Shown piece after piece: positions 42,865 through 50,614 of a stretch of DNA of 55,119 nucleotides. The stretch is from Mycolicibacterium agri (GTDB lineage Bacteria; Actinomycetota; Actinomycetes; Mycobacteriales; Mycobacteriaceae). Both the position numbers and the translations under genes were made by a program. The notes under the pieces were generated by a model. That model did no database searches. It was not told the origin of the DNA and saw nothing but the letters and a program-made list of their open reading frames with translations. The stretch's first letter is position 1. Each line of letters begins with the position of its first letter. Location of the stretch: contig NZ_PDCP01000041.1 in NCBI RefSeq assembly GCF_002553505.1, positions 1-55,119 on the forward strand. The letters are read 5' to 3'.

Positions 42865-43652
42865 CGGCGACGATGACCGTGCTGGCGGTCGACGACGAAG
42901 CGCCCGCGCTCGACGAACTCACCTATCTGCTGCAGCAGAATCCGGCGATCGCGGCCGTGCGCGGTGCCGCCGACGCGACCGCCGCGCTGCGCGAACTCGG
43001 CGAGGGCGGCATCGACGCGATCTTTCTCGACATCAACATGCCCGGGCTGTCGGGCCTGGAACTCGCTTCTGTGCTCGGCAATTTCGCCGATCCGCCCGCG
43101 GTGGTGTTCGTGACCGCCCACGACGACAAGGCCGTCGCGGCGTTCGACGTCGGCGCCGTCGACTACCTGCTCAAACCGATCCGGCGGGACCGCCTCGACG
43201 AGGCGATCCGTCGCGTTGCGGCCGCCAAGACGGTCGAGCCGACCAAGTCCGCTTCCGGCTCGGCTCAGCAGGACCCGGACGTCATCCCCGCCGAAGTGGG
43301 CGGTGTCACGCATCTGATCCGCCGCGACACCATCGGGTGGGTGGAGGCCGAAGGCGATTACGCGCGGCTGCACTCGGCGTCGGGTGCGCACCTGGTCCGG
43401 ATACCGTTGAGCACCCTGGAATCTCGTTGGGGCAACGCGGGTTTCCAGCGGGTGCATCGTTCGTATCTGGTGTCGCTGTCGATGGTCAGCGGGATGCGGG
43501 CGAAGGGCGGGTCGGTGATGGTGCGGGTCCGCGCCAACGGCGCGTCGCCTGCGGTCGAACTGCCGGTGAGCCGTCGGCAGGTGCGCGAACTGCGCGACCG
43601 GCTGATCCGGGACCCGATGCGCGGCTATCGATCGGACCGCGGCGATGACTAA
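42861..43652 (+). CDS. LytTR-family response regulator
   Basis: This 263-residue protein has an N-terminal receiver domain (VLAVDDEAPALDEL; phospho-acceptor D57 in AIFLDINMPG; lysine in DYLLKPIRR) and a C-terminal LytTR DNA-binding domain (about residues 145-245; TIGWVEAEGDYARLHS, FQRVHRSYLVSLSMV). LytTR proteins of this kind (BtsR, YpdB) control pyruvate or related monocarboxylate transporters in other bacteria. The symporter genes directly downstream fit that role. The start overlaps the kinase stop (ATGA). Confidence 0.94.
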   Translation: MTATMTVLAVDDEAPALDELTYLLQQNPAIAAVRGAADATAALRELGEGGIDAIFLDINMPGLSGLELASVLGNFADPPAVVFVTAHDDKAVAAFDVGAVDYLLKPIRRDRLDEAIRRVAAAKTVEPTKSASGSAQQDPDVIPAEVGGVTHLIRRDTIGWVEAEGDYARLHSASGAHLVRIPLSTLESRWGNAGFQRVHRSYLVSLSMVSGMRAKGGSVMVRVRANGASPAVELPVSRRQVRELRDRLIRDPMRGYRSDRGDD

Positions 43653-44016
43653 CGACCGGCCGCCGCGCGAACGGGTGGTGCTGGCCCATCGGCGCGGGGC
43701 GCGGATGATCCGCACCCGCGTCGAGGTGCAGGAGCAGACCGAGGTCGGCGACGCGCTGGTGCGGGGGCTGGTCCGCGCGCAACTCGGCCTGGCGCTGCGG
43801 CTGGCGGCGGTGGTGATGTGCGTGGTCGTCGCGATTCCGGTCGGCGGCAGCGCTTTTCCCGCGCTGGAATCGCTTGCGGTGTTCGGGATCCGGTTGAACT
43901 GGCTGCTGTTGGCGGTGCTGATGTACCCGCTGCTCTACGTCGTCGGCCGGTTCTACATCAAGCTGGCCGAGCAGAACGAGCGCGACTTCATCCGGGTGGT
44001 GGACGACGAACCATGA
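43645..44016 (+). CDS. Small membrane protein (DUF485-like partner of SSS transporter 1)
   Basis: This 123-residue protein has two predicted membrane segments (about residues 48-70 and 82-105) and a basic N-terminus. It is placed exactly like DUF485 (YjcH) proteins, upstream of an acetate-type symporter with four-base overlap, but sequence resemblance to DUF485 is weak. The start overlaps the response regulator gene by eight bases, so it belongs to the same operon. Confidence 0.78.
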   Translation: MTNDRPPRERVVLAHRRGARMIRTRVEVQEQTEVGDALVRGLVRAQLGLALRLAAVVMCVVVAIPVGGSAFPALESLAVFGIRLNWLLLAVLMYPLLYVVGRFYIKLAEQNERDFIRVVDDEP

Positions 44017-45758
44017 CGACGTCCTCGTCGGTCCCGTTGACCGCGTTCGCGCTGCTGGCCGCCGCACTGGCGACCGTCGCCGTCGGTGTCTATGGCGGGC
44101 GGCTGTCGCGCACCACGTCGGACTTCCTCGTCGCGTCCCGGATGGTCGGGCCACGTTCGAACGCGGCGGCGATCGCCGGTGAATACCTGTCGGCGGCATC
44201 GTTTCTGGGCGTCGCGGGACTGGTCGCCAAGTACGGCGCCGACGCGCTGTGGTATCCGGTCGGCTTCACCGCCGGTTACCTCGGTCTGCTGCTGTTCGTC
44301 GCTGCGCCGCTGCGCCGCTCGGGCGCCTACACCGTGCCGGACTTCACCGAGTTCCGGTTGCGGTCACCGCGATTGCGCAAGGTGACGATGGTGTTCGTCG
44401 TGGTGATCTGCGTGCTGTATCTCGTGCCGCAGTACCAGGGCGCGGGCCTGACGATCAACATCCTGCTCGGCTTGCCGGTGTGGATCGGGCCGGTGGCCGT
44501 CGCCGCGATCATCATCGGCAACGTCGTGGGCGGGGGCATGCGGTCGATCACTTTCGTTCAGGCATTCCAGTATTGGCTGAAGTTGACCGCGATCGCGGTC
44601 CCCGCCTTGGCGCTGCTGGCGTTGTTCGTCGCCGAACCCGCCCCGCTCGGCGGCCCGCTGCCGCCCACCGTGGACCAGCGCACCACGGTCGACGTCAAGA
44701 CCGATGTCGTCGTGCAGGTCGATGCGCCCGCGGGCATCCGGGTGTCGGGCAGCGTCGACGGCCGGACCGTGCATGACGCGTCGATACCGTCGGCCGGTGA
44801 ATACACCGTGGGGGCGGGCAGCACGTTGACACTCGCGGCCGGTGCGACCACGCCCGTCGTGGCGGGGGCGCCGAGCACCGGCGACGAATGGGCCGCCTCC
44901 GGCAGCGGGCTGGGCGGCGGGCACCCGCTCTATCAGGTGTTGTCCATCATCGTCGCGACTTTCCTTGGCGCCATGGGACTTCCGCATGTGCTGGTGCGGT
45001 TCTACACCAACCCCGACGGGCGGGCGGCGCGGCGCACGGCGCTGGCGGTGATCGCGCTGCTGTCCGTCTTCTACGTCTTCCCGACGCTGATGGGGGTCTT
45101 CGCGCGGGTGCACGTGCCGCAACTGCTGATCACCGGCACGGCGGACGCGGCGGTGCTGCTGACGCCGCAGGCTGCCCTCGCGGCGCCGGCCGGGCGCGTG
45201 CTCGGGGCGCTCGTGGCGGCAGGGGCGATCGCGGCGTTCCTGGCGACCTCGTCGGGCCTGCTGGTGAGCATCGCCGGTGCACTGTCCACCGACGTGCTGC
45301 GCGGGCGGGTGCGCGACTTCCGGATCGCCGCACTGATCGGCGGGCTGCTGCCGCTGCCGCTCGCGTTGGCCGCGTCGACGCTGGAGCTGTCCCGCAACGT
45401 CGGCCTGGTGTTCGCCGTCGCGGCGTCGACGCTGTGTCCGCTTCTGGTGCTGGGCATTTGGCGGCGCGGCCTCACCGCCACGGGTGCGGTGTGCGGCCTG
45501 ATAACGGGCGGCGTGGTCTCGGGCGCGGCCGCCGGGTTGACCCTCGTCGGCGGGATCGACAGCGACGTGCTCGGCGGTTGGCTCGCAGAGTTGGCCGGCT
45601 ACCCCGCCGCTTTCAGCGCGCCGCTGGCGTTCGTCACGATGATCGTGGTCAGCCGGCTGACGCGCGGGTCGGTGCCGGCCGACACCGCGCGGATCTTCGC
45701 CCGGATGCATCTGCCCGAACGGTTGGGAATGAGCGTCGAGCGCACACCCGGCGACTGA
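44013..45758 (+). CDS. Sodium:solute symporter family protein 1 (ActP-like), with enlarged extracytoplasmic loop
   Basis: This 581-residue SSS-family transporter has about 13 membrane segments. AGEYLSAASFLGVAGLVAKYG is the conserved first-domain segment, and GLPHVLVRFYTNPDGRAARR is typical of acetate/pyruvate-type members. Between residues about 210 and 305 there is a polar insert rich in Thr, Val and Asp (TVDVKTDVVVQVDAPAG) that looks like a small beta domain; the equivalent part of symporter 2 is about half as long. The ATG at 44013 overlaps the small membrane protein gene (ATGA). The likely substrate is acetate, pyruvate or another monocarboxylate. Confidence 0.9.
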   Translation: MTTSSSVPLTAFALLAAALATVAVGVYGGRLSRTTSDFLVASRMVGPRSNAAAIAGEYLSAASFLGVAGLVAKYGADALWYPVGFTAGYLGLLLFVAAPLRRSGAYTVPDFTEFRLRSPRLRKVTMVFVVVICVLYLVPQYQGAGLTINILLGLPVWIGPVAVAAIIIGNVVGGGMRSITFVQAFQYWLKLTAIAVPALALLALFVAEPAPLGGPLPPTVDQRTTVDVKTDVVVQVDAPAGIRVSGSVDGRTVHDASIPSAGEYTVGAGSTLTLAAGATTPVVAGAPSTGDEWAASGSGLGGGHPLYQVLSIIVATFLGAMGLPHVLVRFYTNPDGRAARRTALAVIALLSVFYVFPTLMGVFARVHVPQLLITGTADAAVLLTPQAALAAPAGRVLGALVAAGAIAAFLATSSGLLVSIAGALSTDVLRGRVRDFRIAALIGGLLPLPLALAASTLELSRNVGLVFAVAASTLCPLLVLGIWRRGLTATGAVCGLITGGVVSGAAAGLTLVGGIDSDVLGGWLAELAGYPAAFSAPLAFVTMIVVSRLTRGSVPADTARIFARMHLPERLGMSVERTPGD

Positions 45759-45901
45759 CCGTTCGTCGCGCTCAACCGACCGTTCACCGCAGCGCCCGTC
45801 GACTTGACCGACCGACCGTCGACAGCGGTGCCGAATGTGAGCAGGGTCTCAGGAAGCCGCCGGTTCATGCCGGGGGTCACAGCCGAGTCAGGAGACCACC
45901 G

Positions 45902-46255
45902 ATGTCGCTTGCGGATCTTTCCGAACAGGACGCGCTGGCCGCGCGCCGCGCCCGGTATATCGAGGTGCAACAGAGCGCCGAGTTCCAGTCGCTGCGAAGT
46001 AGGTTGCGCCGCTTCGTGTTTCCGATGACCGTGTTCTTCCTCGTCTGGTACGGGTTGTACGTGGTGCTCGGTGCGTTCGCCACCGACTTCATGGCCGCCA
46101 AGGTGTTCGGCAACGTCAACGTCGGCCTGCTGCTCGGGTTGGGCCAGTTCATCACCACGTTCATCATCACCGGCATCTACGTCCGGTTCGCCAACCGCGA
46201 GCTCGACCCCCGCGCCGAGGCCATCCGCGCAAGCCTGGAAGGGGAGGCAGCATGA
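45902..46255 (+). CDS. DUF485-family membrane protein
   Basis: This 117-residue protein is a clear DUF485 (YjcH-like) member: SAEFQSLRSRLRRFVFPMTV, two membrane helices (FFLVWYGLYVVLGAFA; LLLGLGQFITTFIITGIYVR) and the FANRELDPRAEAIR end. YjcH is encoded with the acetate permease ActP in many bacteria. The ATG at 45902 follows AGGAGACCACCG. Its stop overlaps the next ATG by four bases. The 143-base gap before it suggests a separate promoter from symporter 1. Confidence 0.92.
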   Translation: MSLADLSEQDALAARRARYIEVQQSAEFQSLRSRLRRFVFPMTVFFLVWYGLYVVLGAFATDFMAAKVFGNVNVGLLLGLGQFITTFIITGIYVRFANRELDPRAEAIRASLEGEAA

Positions 46256-47880
46256 ACACCCTCGCCGCCGACTCGACCGTCGGCAACCCCGTAGCCAACA
46301 TGGCGATTTTCGCGCTCTTCGTCGTCATCACGCTTTTCGTGGTGATTCGCGCAGGCCGCCGGAAGTCCGACGCCACAGAGTTTTTCACCGGCGGCCGCGG
46401 ATTCACCGGCCCGCAGAACGGCATCGCGATTGCCGGTGACTACCTGTCGGCTGCAAGCTTCCTCGGCATCGCAGGCGCCATCGCGGTGTACGGCTACGAC
46501 GGTTTCCTCTACTCGATCGGCTTCCTGGTGGCGTGGCTGGTCGCGCTGCTGCTGGTCGCCGAATTGCTCCGCAACACAGGCAAATTCACGATGGCAGACG
46601 TGCTCAGCTTCCGGCTCAAGCAACGGCCGGTGCGGCTGGCCGCTGCGACGTCGACGCTGACCGTGTCGCTGTTCTACCTGCTGGCGCAGATGGCGGGCGC
46701 GGGCGGCCTGGTCGCGTTGCTGCTCGACGTCAACGGACGCTTCGGGCAGAGCATCGTGATCGCGGTGGTCGGCGTGCTGATGATCGCCTACGTGCTGATC
46801 GGCGGAATGCGCGGCACGACATGGGTGCAGATCATCAAGGCTGTGCTGTTGATCAGCGGCGCGGCGGTGATGACCCTGATGGTGCTGGCCAAGTTCGGGC
46901 TGGACTTCTCCAGCATCCTCGGCTCGGCGCAGACGGCGATCACGGGTTCGGCCAACGAGGCGGTCGCGAGCCGCGACGTGCTGGCGCCCGGCGCGCAATA
47001 CGGCGGATCGACGATGTCGAAGATCAACCTGATCTCATTGGGCATCGCACTGGTGCTGGGCACCGCGGGGCTGCCGCATGTGCTGATGCGCTTCTACACG
47101 GTGCCGACGGCCAAGGAGGCGCGCCGCTCGGTGGTCTGGGCGATCGCGTTGATCGGCGCCTTCTACCTCTTCACACTCGCGCTGGGCTACGGCGCGGCGG
47201 CCATCGTCGGCCCGGACCGCATCCTGGCGGCGGCAGGCGGGCAGAACGCGGCGGCACCGCTGCTGGCGTTCGAACTCGGCGGCGTGCTACTGCTCGGCGT
47301 GATCTCGGCGGTCGCATTCGCCACGATCCTGGCCGTGGTCGCCGGGCTGACGATCACCGCGTCGACGTCGTTCGCGCACGACGTGTACGCCAGCGTGTTG
47401 AAGCGCCATAAGGTCACCGAGGACGAGCAGGTGCGGGTCTCCCGCATCACCGCGGTCGTGCTGGGTATCGCCGCGATCGCGCTCGGCATCCTGGCCAACG
47501 GGCAGAACGTCGCATTCCTGGTGGCGCTCGCGTTCGCTGTTGCCGCGGCGGCGAACCTGCCGACGATCGTCTACTCGCTGTACTGGCCGCGGTTCAACAC
47601 CAGGGGTGCGCTGTGGAGCATGTACGGCGGGCTCATCTCGACGATCCTGCTGATCGTGTTCTCCCCGGCGGTGTCGGGTTCGAAGACGGCGATGCTGCCC
47701 AACGCGGACTTCGCGTGGTTCCCGCTGGCCAATCCGGGCATCGTGTCGATCCCGCTGGCCTTCATCCTCGGCATCGTCGGCACGCTGACCGCGAAAGACG
47801 ATCCGGATCCCGGTATCGGCGCCGAGCTGGAGGTGCGATCGCTGACCGGCGTGGGCGCCGAGAAGGCCGTCGCCCACTGA
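46252..47880 (+). CDS. Cation:acetate symporter (ActP-like, SSS family 2)
   Basis: This 542-residue transporter has about 13 membrane segments. Signatures are TEFFTGGRGFTGPQNGIAIA, GDYLSAASFLGIAGAIAVYG, GTAGLPHVLMRFYTVPTAKE and GQNVAFLVALAFAVAAAANL, all typical of ActP/MctC-type acetate and pyruvate permeases. It is closer to canonical ActP than symporter 1 and is the better candidate for acetate uptake. It lies with the DUF485 gene downstream of the LytS/LytTR genes, opposite acsA. Confidence 0.93.
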   Translation: MNTLAADSTVGNPVANMAIFALFVVITLFVVIRAGRRKSDATEFFTGGRGFTGPQNGIAIAGDYLSAASFLGIAGAIAVYGYDGFLYSIGFLVAWLVALLLVAELLRNTGKFTMADVLSFRLKQRPVRLAAATSTLTVSLFYLLAQMAGAGGLVALLLDVNGRFGQSIVIAVVGVLMIAYVLIGGMRGTTWVQIIKAVLLISGAAVMTLMVLAKFGLDFSSILGSAQTAITGSANEAVASRDVLAPGAQYGGSTMSKINLISLGIALVLGTAGLPHVLMRFYTVPTAKEARRSVVWAIALIGAFYLFTLALGYGAAAIVGPDRILAAAGGQNAAAPLLAFELGGVLLLGVISAVAFATILAVVAGLTITASTSFAHDVYASVLKRHKVTEDEQVRVSRITAVVLGIAAIALGILANGQNVAFLVALAFAVAAAANLPTIVYSLYWPRFNTRGALWSMYGGLISTILLIVFSPAVSGSKTAMLPNADFAWFPLANPGIVSIPLAFILGIVGTLTAKDDPDPGIGAELEVRSLTGVGAEKAVAH

Positions 47881-47920
47881 CCGACCTCTTGTCGGTACCG
47901 CCGACGCGGACACGGGTGTT

Positions 47921-47968
47921 GTTGGTAGCTTTCGTCTGAGCAGCCCAATCTCGACGAAAGCTACCAAC
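47921..47968. repeat. Perfect 16-bp inverted repeat
   Basis: GTTGGTAGCTTTCGTC (47921-47936) and its exact reverse complement (47953-47968) enclose a 16-base spacer. The stem begins 41 bases after the symporter stop and ends 35 bases before the cupin ATG. There is no U-run, so a bidirectional terminator, a protein site or a mobile palindromic element are all possible. Confidence 0.85.
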
Positions 47969-48002
47969 GCTTTCTACACCTGCCCGATGGAAGGGACGCG
48001 GT

Positions 48003-48347
48003 ATGAACAAGGTTTCGTTGACCGCCCTCGCACGTGAGCAGCTCGAAACGGCCCGCGCCGCCAGCAGCGGCCGCAGCTCGCACACCGTGTATGGCGGACA
48101 TGAGCATTCCCTGCGCCAGACCCTGATCGCGTTGAAGGCGGGCAGTGCACTCGATGACCACGAAAGCCCCGGCGAAGCGACGCTTTACGTGCTGCAGGGC
48201 CGGGTGCGGGTGACCGACGCCGACGCGGGCTGGGAAGGCAGCCCCGGCGATCACATCGTCATACCGCTGTCCCGCCACGGGCTGCAGGCGCTGGAGGACT
48301 CCGTCGTACTGCTGACGGTGGTGAAGCGGGTCGGCCCGCACGTCTAG
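48003..48347 (+). CDS. Cupin-domain protein
   Basis: This 114-residue single-domain cupin has the two motifs LKAGSALDDHESPGEATLYV and GSPGDHIVIPLSRHGLQAL, giving a conserved beta-barrel. The metal-binding histidines are reduced: H (in DDHESP), E and a later H are present. Small cupins of this form often appear in LuxR- or stress-linked contexts. No enzymatic role can be given. The ATG at 48003 follows GGAAGGGACGCGGT. It is separated from the symporter by the perfect inverted repeat. Confidence 0.8.
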   Translation: MNKVSLTALAREQLETARAASSGRSSHTVYGGHEHSLRQTLIALKAGSALDDHESPGEATLYVLQGRVRVTDADAGWEGSPGDHIVIPLSRHGLQALEDSVVLLTVVKRVGPHV

Positions 48348-48421
48348 ACGCGCGCTCGATGTTTCGAATGCGCGGTTTCTGACGCGACACGCCGCGACGG
48401 CGTCAGCGGATGCACATTCGG

Positions 48422-48772
48422 TCAGCCGCGGTGGCTCAAAACGTTGACGACGTTGCCTGCGGCGTCAGCGAAAAAGAACCGCCGCACGCCCCAGTCCTCG
48501 TTGCGCAGCGGATGCACGATCGTCAGGTTGGCGTCGACCGCGGCACGATAGGCGGAGTCGACGTCGTCCACCTCTATCGAGACGTTCGGGTTGACCGGCG
48601 CCGTGGCGTCCTTCGTCATCAGGCTGACCTGGTGGCGAAGATCGTCGTCGGCGAACGTCGCGATCCAGCCGAGATTCATCACCTCGCGAAGCCCGAGCAC
48701 GTCGACGAACGCGCCGCGGGCCGCGTCGACATCGGGCACCGTGAGGACGGGCATCACCCGTCGGACCGTCAT
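48422..48772 (-). CDS. VOC-family protein (glyoxalase/bleomycin-resistance fold)
   Basis: This 116-residue protein has the paired beta-alpha-beta-beta-beta units of the vicinal oxygen chelate fold: MPVLTVPDVDAARGAFVDVL in the first half, and VSIEVDDVDSAYRAAVDANL with the C-terminal FFFADAAGNVVNVLSH in the second. It could be a bleomycin-type binding protein or a lyase; metal ligands are not obvious. The ATG at 48772 overlaps the helicase stop (ATGA), so it is translated from the same message. Confidence 0.87.
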   Translation of the reverse strand: MTVRRVMPVLTVPDVDAARGAFVDVLGLREVMNLGWIATFADDDLRHQVSLMTKDATAPVNPNVSIEVDDVDSAYRAAVDANLTIVHPLRNEDWGVRRFFFADAAGNVVNVLSHRG

Positions 48773-50418
48773 ATCGCCGGGCCCAGCAGGTCGTCGGCAT
48801 CCTTGATGACGTAGCCGTAGCCCTGCTCGGCGAGGAAGCGCTGCCGGTGTGCGGCGTACTCGGCGTCGAGGCTGTCGCGCGACACCACCGAGTAGAACAC
48901 CGCGCCGCCGCCGTCGGCCTTCGGCCGCAACAGCCTGCCGAGTCGCTGCGCCTCCTCCTGCCGTGAGCCGAATGTGCCCGAAACCTGCACGGCCACATTG
49001 GCTTCCGGAAGGTCGATGGAGAAGTTGGCGACCTTCGACACCACCAGCGTCGAGATCTCGCCGCGGCGGAACGCGTCGAACAACGCTTCGCGTTCGGCCG
49101 TCTTCGTCGACCCCTGGATCACCGGCGCGTCGAGCTCTTGGCCCAGCTCCTCGAGCTGGTCCAGATATGCGCCGATCACCAACGTCTGGTCGCCGGGATG
49201 GCGTTCCAGGATCGACTTCACCACCGCGATCTTGGTGTGCACCGTCGAGCACAGCTTGTAGCGCTCGTCGGGCTCGGCGGTGGCATACAGCATCCGCTCG
49301 TTGTCGGTCATCGTCACCCGCACCTCGATGCACTCCGCGGGTGCGATCCAGCCCTGGGCCTCGATGTCCTTCCACGGTGCGTCGTAGCGCTTCGGGCCGA
49401 TGAGGCTGAACACGTCGCCTTCGCGGCCGTCTTCGCGGATCAGCGTGGCGGTCAGGCCGAGTCGTCGCCGCGACTGCAGATCGGCGGTCATCCGGAACAC
49501 CGGGGCCGGCAGCAGGTGCACCTCGTCGTAGATGATCAAACCCCAGTCGCGGCTGTCGAACAGCTCGAGGTGGCGGTACTCGCCCTTGGTGCGACGGGTG
49601 ATCACCTGATAGGTGGCGATCGTGACCGGACGGATCTCCTTCTTTTCGCCGGAGTATTCGCCGATTTCGTCTTCGGTGAGCGACGTGCGGTTGATCAGCT
49701 CGCGTTTCCACTGCCTGCCCGCGACGGTGTTGGTCACCAGAATCAGGGTCGTCGCGCCCGCCTTGGCCATCGCGGCCGCACCCACCAGCGTCTTGCCCGC
49801 GCCGCAGGGCAGCACCACCACGCCGGAGCCGCCCTCCCAGAACGACTCGGTGGCCATCTCCTGGTAGTCGCGCAGATGCCAGCCGTCCTGATTCAGGCTG
49901 ATCGGATGCTTCTCACCGTCGACGTAGCCCGCCAAATCCTCTGCGGGCCAACCGATCTTGAGCAGCATCTGCTTGACGCGGCCGCGCTCGCTGTTGTGCA
50001 CGATGACGGTGTCGTCGTCGATGCGGGCCCCGAGCATCGGTGCGATCTTCTTGTTGCGCAGCACCTCTTCGAGGACCGCGCGGTCCAGGCTCACCAGCGT
50101 CAGGCCGTGGGCCGGATGCTTGACCAGCTGCAGCCGGCCGTAGCGGGCCATGGTGTCGACGATGTCGACCAGCAGCGGCTGCGGGACCGCGTAGCGCGAG
50201 TACGTGACGAGCGCGTCGACGACCTGCTCGGCGTCGTGGCCCGCGGCGCGGGCGTTCCACAGCGCCAGTGGCGTGATGCGGTAGGTGTGCACGTGCTCGG
50301 GGGCGCGTTCCAGCTCCGCGAACGGCGCGATCGCGGCGCGTGCGGCACCGGCCTGTTCGTGGTCGACTTCGAGCAGCACCGTCTTGTCGGACTGCACGAT
50401 CAAGGGGCCGTCACTCAT
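48769..50418 (-). CDS. DNA repair helicase XPB (ERCC3-like)
   Basis: This 549-residue superfamily 2 helicase is the bacterial XPB orthologue (Rv0861c). It has an N-terminal damage-recognition-like region, then Walker A LPCGAGKTLVGAAAM near residue 200, the DEVH box IIYDEVHLLPAPV near 295, motif III LTATLIREDGREGD with the RED-type loop, and motif VI QEEAQRLGRLLRPK. It unwinds DNA 3' to 5' with ATP. It marks the point where the order conserved with M. tuberculosis resumes after the inserted block. The ATG at 50418 is conventional. Confidence 0.95.
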   Translation of the reverse strand: MSDGPLIVQSDKTVLLEVDHEQAGAARAAIAPFAELERAPEHVHTYRITPLALWNARAAGHDAEQVVDALVTYSRYAVPQPLLVDIVDTMARYGRLQLVKHPAHGLTLVSLDRAVLEEVLRNKKIAPMLGARIDDDTVIVHNSERGRVKQMLLKIGWPAEDLAGYVDGEKHPISLNQDGWHLRDYQEMATESFWEGGSGVVVLPCGAGKTLVGAAAMAKAGATTLILVTNTVAGRQWKRELINRTSLTEDEIGEYSGEKKEIRPVTIATYQVITRRTKGEYRHLELFDSRDWGLIIYDEVHLLPAPVFRMTADLQSRRRLGLTATLIREDGREGDVFSLIGPKRYDAPWKDIEAQGWIAPAECIEVRVTMTDNERMLYATAEPDERYKLCSTVHTKIAVVKSILERHPGDQTLVIGAYLDQLEELGQELDAPVIQGSTKTAEREALFDAFRRGEISTLVVSKVANFSIDLPEANVAVQVSGTFGSRQEEAQRLGRLLRPKADGGGAVFYSVVSRDSLDAEYAAHRQRFLAEQGYGYVIKDADDLLGPAI

Positions 50419-50614
50419 TCTCGGCTCGCGCTCGCTCCGGTCCTCGCTCGTCCCTCGCTGCGATCCTCACTCGCGATCGCCTTCGGTCTGTCATTTTGTC
50501 CATTATCCGGATGGGTGCGACGCGGCTTCTTGTGAGCGTGCGTGAACTGCGGTTTTTCTCCGGTGTGTCGCCCGCAGACACGCACGCTCGCCAAAAAGGG
50601 GCCCGGGAAACGGG
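50419..50614. other. Intergenic spacer with C/G-rich microrepeats and an 11-bp inverted repeat
   Basis: This 196-base spacer separates two leftward genes. 50425-50490 is built of CGCTC/TCGCT-type microrepeats. Further right, GAGCGTGCGTG (50534-50544) and CACGCACGCTC (50579-50589) form an inverted repeat with a 34-base spacer. No open frame of credible quality was seen. The second half probably contains the promoter or attenuation signals for the XPB gene. Confidence 0.45.

Noticed and set aside
44364..45710. 448-codon minus-strand open frame opposite symporter 1
   Set aside because: It is a shadow of a membrane-protein gene; the translation is Arg/Gln/His-rich without any family motif.
13503..48400. 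Genomic-island boundaries with attachment sites or integrase
   Set aside because: No tRNA gene, direct-repeat pair or recombinase was found at either end of the inserted block.
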